Of a stretch of DNA of 64,000 nucleotides, positions 59,559 to 64,000 are shown one piece after another. The notes beneath the pieces were generated by a model. That model was not told the DNA's origin and ran no database searches. It was given only the letters and a program-made list of their open reading frames with translations. Source of the stretch: an uncultured Granulosicoccus sp. (lineage in GTDB: Bacteria > Pseudomonadota > Gammaproteobacteria > Granulosicoccales > Granulosicoccaceae). Both the position numbers and the translations under genes were made by a program. The number at the start of each line of letters is the position of its first letter. Position 1 is the first letter of the stretch. The stretch lies in NCBI GenBank assembly GCA_947492525.1, contig CANLNQ010000005.1, forward strand, positions 1-64,000. Reading direction: 5' to 3'.

Positions 59559-60920
59559 ATGGTCAAGGCATTTGCTGGTAGTGTTGGATGCCTGCATGTT
59601 GTCATGCTGCTGGTGGCTCTGAGTCTGTCCGGCTGCATCACCTATGGCGATATCGAAAACCTGCCGCAATCCGGTGAGCAGCAGGGCAACGGTTATTCTG
59701 TCGGCAACTCCCAGAGTGACTTGCCGGTCAGTGACACCGCCATTCTGCTTGCGTTTTCGGGCGGCGGAACCCGGGCAGCGGCGCTGGCCTACGGCGTACT
59801 GAAAGAGCTCAGGGATACACCAGTACCGGGGGAAGACGAAGTTCAGCGTCTGCTGGACAATGTGCGCGGCATCAGTGCGGTGTCCGGCGGCAGCTTCACG
59901 GCAGCCTATTATGGATTGAACGGGGATGACACCTTCAACCATTTCGAAACGGATTTCCTGCGTCGTGATATCGCAACACCGCTGCTGCGAAACCTGTGGA
60001 ACCCGCTTCACTGGTTCAGCCATCGCGGAAGAACAGACTATGCCGTGGACTATTACGACAAGACGGTCTTCAAGGGAGCAACCTTTGCTGACCTGAAGCG
60101 TCGGAATGGTCCGATGATTCTGATCAATGCCTCGGACCTGGGGCATGGCGTGCATTTCACCTTCGCACAGGAATACTTCGATCTGCTGTGCTCGGATCTG
60201 TCCAGCTTCCCCATCGCGCGAGCGGTTGCGGCATCGTCGGCGGTGCCTCTGGTTTTTCACCCGGTCGTCTTGAAGCGCTATGGCTACTGCGGAATCGGAT
60301 TTGCGCCGCTGAAGGAGTCACTTGCGGAAAAAGCCGCTGGTGATGCCGAACTGGCATTGTTGCTGAATGGGCTAGGTAGCTACGAAGAGCAGGAAGGCGA
60401 ATCCTTCGTTCATCTGGTGGACGGCGGCATTACCGACAACCTCGGTCTACGGGCCGTCTACGAGATGTTTGCACTGGCCGGAAGTGCACCGGCTTTCTTC
60501 ACCCGGCTGCAACGTGACCCGCCGGAACGTATTGTGGTGATTTCCGTGAACGCCAGCATTCGCCAGGTCTTTTCAATGAACAAGAGTAACCGGCGTCCTT
60601 CGGTGACGGAAACCATGCTGGCAATGAGCGATCTGCAACTCAGGCGCTACGATGCCACGACACAGAATCTGATCAAGGCCAGCCTGAAGCGATGGACTGA
60701 TGAATTGTCCAGCGAAGGTCATTCGGTGAAAAGCTGGTTCATTGAACTCGATTTCAACGATGTCGATGATGCCACGGTACGAGAGCAGCTCAATGCCATT
60801 CCCACCACGATGACACTGAGCGACGAGCAGGTTGATCTGCTGATCGAATCCGGGCAGCAGATATTGAGCGAGAACGTGAATTTTCAGGAAGTCCTGCAGG
60901 ACATGCAGTCTCGGCAGTGA
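59559..60920 (+). CDS. Patatin-like phospholipase lipoprotein
   Basis: A 453-residue predicted lipid acyl hydrolase. ATG 59559 starts a clean lipoprotein signal (VVMLLVALSLSGC). The patatin core follows: oxyanion loop LLAFSGGGTRAAALAYGVL, nucleophile motif ISAVSGGSFTAAYYG with GxSGG, and the dyad Asp in HLVDGGITDNLGLRAVYEM. The C-terminal 120 residues are helical and unassigned. The frame stays open leftward through the nonamer array, giving Cys-Phe-Val repeats, but that is not expected to be translated. It converges on atpG with a 31-bp gap. The likely location is the periplasmic face of the outer membrane. Confidence 0.88.
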   Translation: MVKAFAGSVGCLHVVMLLVALSLSGCITYGDIENLPQSGEQQGNGYSVGNSQSDLPVSDTAILLAFSGGGTRAAALAYGVLKELRDTPVPGEDEVQRLLDNVRGISAVSGGSFTAAYYGLNGDDTFNHFETDFLRRDIATPLLRNLWNPLHWFSHRGRTDYAVDYYDKTVFKGATFADLKRRNGPMILINASDLGHGVHFTFAQEYFDLLCSDLSSFPIARAVAASSAVPLVFHPVVLKRYGYCGIGFAPLKESLAEKAAGDAELALLLNGLGSYEEQEGESFVHLVDGGITDNLGLRAVYEMFALAGSAPAFFTRLQRDPPERIVVISVNASIRQVFSMNKSNRRPSVTETMLAMSDLQLRRYDATTQNLIKASLKRWTDELSSEGHSVKSWFIELDFNDVDDATVREQLNAIPTTMTLSDEQVDLLIESGQQILSENVNFQEVLQDMQSRQ

Positions 60921-60951
60921 CACGAACTGCCGGACTTCTCGAGCGTGACTC

Positions 60952-61854
60952 TCAGCTGGGGTGATCGAGGCCGGTCTTGTTGCGCAGCGCTTCAAATCCC
61001 ACGATGACATCCATCAGCTCTTCGGTTATCTGTGTCTGTCTTGCGCTTCGTGTCTGATCTGCCAGCAACTGGAGCTGATCGTCAACGGCGCGTTCTGCCT
61101 GTTGCATGCGGGCAAGGCGCGCCGCATTCTCGGCGGCCATGGCCTCGGCCGCTGCGCGGTACACCCCGGCAAAGAGAAAGTGCCGTACCAGTGATGCGAA
61201 GAGCGTATCGGCCGATTCACGCATCCAGGGAAGGCTGTTGGACTCATAGGGCCGTTGCTGCAGTTCGCTGATCAGTGCCGGTGACAGTGGCAGTAGCCGT
61301 TCATCCTGTACGTCATGTTCCCCGGTTTTCAGGCGTGAGGTATACACCAGTTCGATGCTGGCAGTACCCCCGGGCATATCGCCTCTGAGGCTGTCGACCT
61401 GCGTGACGAGCTCACCGGCGAGGCGTGCCAGTCCGTCGGCGTTGGCAGGAGTGAACAACACATCGCTCACCGCGATGCCCAGCCGTTCCAGCGTATCAGC
61501 TGTTCTGGATCCGATGCAGACAATCCGGTAGTGCCGCGTTCTGTCCTGTTCAATCGATGCGGCAATCTTGTCGGCAATACGCTCGTTGTAGTTCCCGCAA
61601 AGGCCATGGTCCGAGCCGAAGGCCAGTAGAATGCGGGCAGTTGCCGCGGCACTTGTCGTATCGATCGTACCTGCGTTGTGCAGGATAGCCTGCATGCCGT
61701 CAAGGATGACCGCCTGATAGCTTTCAATGGAGCGGGCGGCGCGTTCATACGGCGTTGCATTGATGGCGGACAAGGTCTTCATCGTGTGGACCACGCTTCG
61801 GATCCCCTGCATGGAGCGTATCTGATGCTCCAGGTTTTCCAGTGTCTGCGTCAT
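60952..61854 (-). CDS. atpG: N-type ATPase gamma subunit
   Basis: F1 central-stalk subunit of 300 aa. The N-terminal helix carries LEHQIRSMQGIRSVVHTMKT, mid-domain ILLAFGSDHGLCGNYNERI, and the C-terminal helix RLARMQQAERAVDDQL and QTEELMDVI-type residues. Sequence is divergent from housekeeping F-type gamma, and it is the last gene after b and alpha with no beta or epsilon following, as in N-ATPase operons (order D-C-Q-R-B-E-F-A-G). It starts 52 bp after atpA. Confidence 0.87.
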   Translation of the reverse strand: MTQTLENLEHQIRSMQGIRSVVHTMKTLSAINATPYERAARSIESYQAVILDGMQAILHNAGTIDTTSAAATARILLAFGSDHGLCGNYNERIADKIAASIEQDRTRHYRIVCIGSRTADTLERLGIAVSDVLFTPANADGLARLAGELVTQVDSLRGDMPGGTASIELVYTSRLKTGEHDVQDERLLPLSPALISELQQRPYESNSLPWMRESADTLFASLVRHFLFAGVYRAAAEAMAAENAARLARMQQAERAVDDQLQLLADQTRSARQTQITEELMDVIVGFEALRNKTGLDHPS

Positions 61855-61906
61855 GACGGCAAACCCGCCTGATACGACGCCGGCATCGATGGCGCGTTGC
61901 CTTGCA

Positions 61907-63427
61907 TCACGAGATCGTGGCAGCCGCTGGCTGCGCAGTCCGCTTGATCAGGTCATTGGCCAGGGCGAGAAGCTGCGCCTGCTCGTCATCATCCAGTGCT
62001 TCATCACGGGCCAGCTTGTCCTCCAGGGTTGCCGTGTCAGCGGTGGTGGTCAGTTGCTGTGCGGCGTTGATCAGTGCCGCGATCCGTAATTCGTCAAGGT
62101 CATCGAATGCTCCCTCAAGCGCGCCTGTCAGCAGTGTCAGCTGCGCCAACCTTCCTTGCGGCCGGCGCTCGGGCTGACGCAAGGCGGCGCGAACAGCCGA
62201 ACCGCGTTTCAAACGGCTGCGCGTATCATCATCCAGCCGTGTGCCAAAGCGTGCAAAATCCTCCAGCTCTTCGAATTGCGAGAGTGTGACGCGAAGGTTG
62301 CCGGCAATGGCACGAAAGGCCTTCGACTGCGCCTTGCTGCCGACTCGTGACACCGAAACTCCCGGATCAACAGCCGGAAACTGGTTCTTTCTGACCAACC
62401 GTGGTGACAGATAGATCTGTCCATCGGTGATGGAGATGAGGTTGGTCGGGATGTAGGCTGACAGGTTCTCGGCCTCTGTCTGCAGGATGGGCAGGGCAGT
62501 GATCGAACCACCACCGATGCTTTCCGCAAACTGACCGGCTCGTTCGAGCAAGCGTGCATGTACGTAGAAGATATCGCCGGGAAAGGCCTCACGGCCGGGT
62601 GGTCTTCTCAATAGCAGAGACAGTTCGCGGTAGGCGCGGGCGTGATGGGTCAGGTCATCGAAGATGATCAGCACATCGCGGCCCTCGGCTGCAAAGCCCT
62701 CTGCAATTCGCATGGCCGCATAGGGCGCCACATAGGCCAGGCCCGGTGCGTGTTCGTCACCGACGCTCATGACCACACTGCGAGACATCATCTCGCCTTC
62801 CTGCAAGGCTTGAATGACGCGGGCAACGGCGTCTCCGCGCTGCCCGATGGCGCAGTAGATGCACACGACCTCTGTCTGCTTCTGGTTGAGCATGGTATCG
62901 ATGGCCAGTGAGGTCTTGCCCGTCTGTCGATCGCCGATGATCAGCTCACGTTGACCGAGCCCGACGGGCACGCTGGCATCGACCGCCGTGATACCGGTTG
63001 CCAGTGGGCGAGTGACAGGGGATCGGTGCAGAATGGCTGGTGCGCTGGCTTCCATCGGCTTTGATTCGGCCTTGATGGCAGCTTCGCCATCGAGCGGGTT
63101 TCCCAGTGCATCGATGACGCGGCCCAGTAGCGCCTCTCCGACGGGGACACTGGTAACCTTGCCGGTACGGCGTACCTCGGCACCCAGTGAAATATCCTCA
63201 GCGTTGCCCAACAGAGCAACGCCCAGTCTGTCGGGATCCAGGTCCAGAACCAGCCCCATGATGCCATTGGGAAACTGCAGCATCTCGTTGGCCAGCGCCC
63301 GGTTGAGGCCACTGACAACGGCAATGCCGGCCCCCAGTTGTTCCACGACACCCACTTCATCCACTCTCGGAGTCGGGCTCTGTGCAGAGAGCAGCGCCGA
63401 TAGCATGTCCGATGGAGAGGCGTTCAC
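61907..63427 (-). CDS. atpA: N-type ATPase alpha subunit
   Basis: Non-catalytic F1 subunit of 506 aa. Its P-loop is [16 protein letters not shown]; other landmarks are [20 protein letters not shown] near the N-terminus, the Walker B strand [19 protein letters not shown], and [17 protein letters not shown]. It starts at an ATGA overlap with the b subunit gene, with no delta subunit gene between, the arrangement of N-ATPases, which are second ATPases proposed to pump Na+ out. Confidence 0.92.
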   Translation of the reverse strand: MNASPSDMLSALLSAQSPTPRVDEVGVVEQLGAGIAVVSGLNRALANEMLQFPNGIMGLVLDLDPDRLGVALLGNAEDISLGAEVRRTGKVTSVPVGEALLGRVIDALGNPLDGEAAIKAESKPMEASAPAILHRSPVTRPLATGITAVDASVPVGLGQRELIIGDRQTGKTSLAIDTMLNQKQTEVVCIYCAIGQRGDAVARVIQALQEGEMMSRSVVMSVGDEHAPGLAYVAPYAAMRIAEGFAAEGRDVLIIFDDLTHHARAYRELSLLLRRPPGREAFPGDIFYVHARLLERAGQFAESIGGGSITALPILQTEAENLSAYIPTNLISITDGQIYLSPRLVRKNQFPAVDPGVSVSRVGSKAQSKAFRAIAGNLRVTLSQFEELEDFARFGTRLDDDTRSRLKRGSAVRAALRQPERRPQGRLAQLTLLTGALEGAFDDLDELRIAALINAAQQLTTTADTATLEDKLARDEALDDDEQAQLLALANDLIKRTAQPAAATIS

Positions 63428-64000
63428 GGTTGTCGGTCCTCGTGTGCGGATCCCTGCTCCTGCGGCGGTACTGGCGGGTCGCCGGCACCCGGAGAGGATG
63501 AGTGGGTGTCTGAAGTCAGTGTTGTCGGCAACTGCGCTTCAAGCGCTTTCACGTAGGTATCCACGGTCCACTCCAGCTGCGATGAACCGAACTGGACCCG
63601 GGCACCCGGTGACTGCTGTTCATCTTCCTCGAATCGAAGTTTGCAGCCGGGCCACAAGGCGTCGGTGGATGTGCGGATGCGCTGTCTGGCTGGTTCCGAC
63701 AGGCAATTGCGGGTTGTCAGTATCAGTTCTGCAGGCGGTTCGTCCGAGGGGGCATCTGCGCTTGCCCGCTGCTGCTTCATGCTGCTCAGAGCATGCAGCA
63801 CCAGGCGCTCTTCCAGAGTCTCGTCGCTCAGGTCCGCCAAGGCCTTGTTGACGACATCCAGGATGGCCGTTGCCGACATCTGATGAAGTTCATCGATGTA
63901 GTCGCGAGCCTGTCTTTGCTGTTGCTGCCTTGCTGCAGCCTGTTCCTGCCGAATCCGCTCGCGCGTCTGGCCGAGCAATGTGTCGCGTTCCGTCTGCGCT
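63424..64000 (-). CDS. atpF: N-type ATPase b subunit, extended form (5' end beyond window)
   Basis: The C-terminal about 190 residues of an F0 b-type stator subunit; the reading frame is open through the window edge, so the membrane anchor lies outside. The visible part is a Gln/Arg-rich coiled coil ([20 protein letters not shown]) and then a delta-like region ([18 protein letters not shown] and [18 protein letters not shown]). The gene directly precedes atpA; N-ATPase operons lack a separate delta gene and have an elongated b subunit, which fits. The extreme C-terminus is Pro/Ser-rich and disordered. Confidence 0.85.
   Translation of the reverse strand, partial: AQTERDTLLGQTRERIRQEQAAARQQQQRQARDYIDELHQMSATAILDVVNKALADLSDETLEERLVLHALSSMKQQRASADAPSDEPPAELILTTRNCLSEPARQRIRTSTDALWPGCKLRFEEDEQQSPGARVQFGSSQLEWTVDTYVKALEAQLPTTLTSDTHSSSPGAGDPPVPPQEQGSAHEDRQP

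Noticed and set aside
59295..60260. 321-residue minus-strand open frame with Glu-Thr-His and Glu-Ala-His/Asn repeats
   Set aside because: The repeats are just the nonamer array read backwards, and the rest is antisense to the patatin domain.

Overview
The window looks like a chromosomal segment of a metabolically versatile, probably marine gammaproteobacterium. The evidence is the order aspS-nudB-(hydrolase)-yebC-ruvC-ruvA-ruvB-ybgC-tolQ-tolR-tolA-tolB-pal-cpoB-tRNA-Lys, a 180 kDa-class NAD-glutamate dehydrogenase, a TRAP transporter and the end of an N-type (Na+-pumping class) ATPase operon. A Granulosicoccus-like organism would fit, but the species is a guess. Genes are densely packed, with many ATGA/TGATG overlaps. 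I see no rRNA, phage, insertion sequence or CRISPR array. The accessory character comes from catabolic operons and from several conspicuous short tandem-repeat arrays.

Region 1-3464 holds repeats (23-bp and 6-bp units), a PotD-like binding protein with an abnormal C-terminus, a beta-propeller protein of the GINT1_N type, and a compound heptamer array. Region 3465-9904 (minus strand) is a one-carbon operon: corrinoid protein, DUF1638 protein, a virulence-factor-family protein, a split methylene-THF reductase (C-terminal zinc protein plus MetF), a methyl-THF:corrinoid methyltransferase and a RamA-like corrinoid reactivase. Together they would carry methyl groups from a corrinoid demethylase into the folate pool, but the substrate-specific methyltransferase is not in the window.

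Region 10090-18100 carries a PaaG-like isomerase, a GlsB/YeaQ membrane protein, the large glutamate dehydrogenase, an M48 lipoprotein protease and a rhomboid protease. Region 18093-32496 is the housekeeping core: adenosine kinase, aspS, nudB, yebC, the Holliday junction genes ruvCAB, and the whole ybgC-tol-pal-cpoB envelope system with an unusually long, internally repeated TolA, then tRNA-Lys(UUU).

Region 32771-42859 has a membrane-anchored class III nucleotide cyclase, a MocR regulator, and a complete seven-gene Nit1C cluster (nitB-nitH). That cluster holds a nitrilase, a radical SAM protein, a GNAT, an AIR-synthase-like protein, a flavoprotein and two small nitrogen-starvation proteins; in pseudomonads it is linked to use of cyanide as nitrogen source. 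A polytopic membrane protein is divergent from it across a 490-bp spacer containing a palindrome and repeated GCACTC half-sites.

Region 43016-57501 is a tightly packed 13-gene plus-strand operon: TRAP transporter (dctPQM), IclR regulator, then pimF/B/C/D/E/A-like beta-oxidation genes, a nitronate-monooxygenase-like flavoprotein, glutaryl-CoA dehydrogenase and a hotdog thioesterase. The set predicts uptake, CoA activation and beta-oxidation of an odd-chain dicarboxylate such as pimelate to glutaryl-CoA and on to crotonyl-CoA.

Region 57606-64000 holds a small isoprenylcysteine-methyltransferase-like membrane protein, a lipoprotein endonuclease I, a patatin-like lipoprotein whose predicted 5' leader is a 20-unit nonamer array, and on the minus strand the 3' part of an N-ATPase operon (atpF partial, atpA, atpG).
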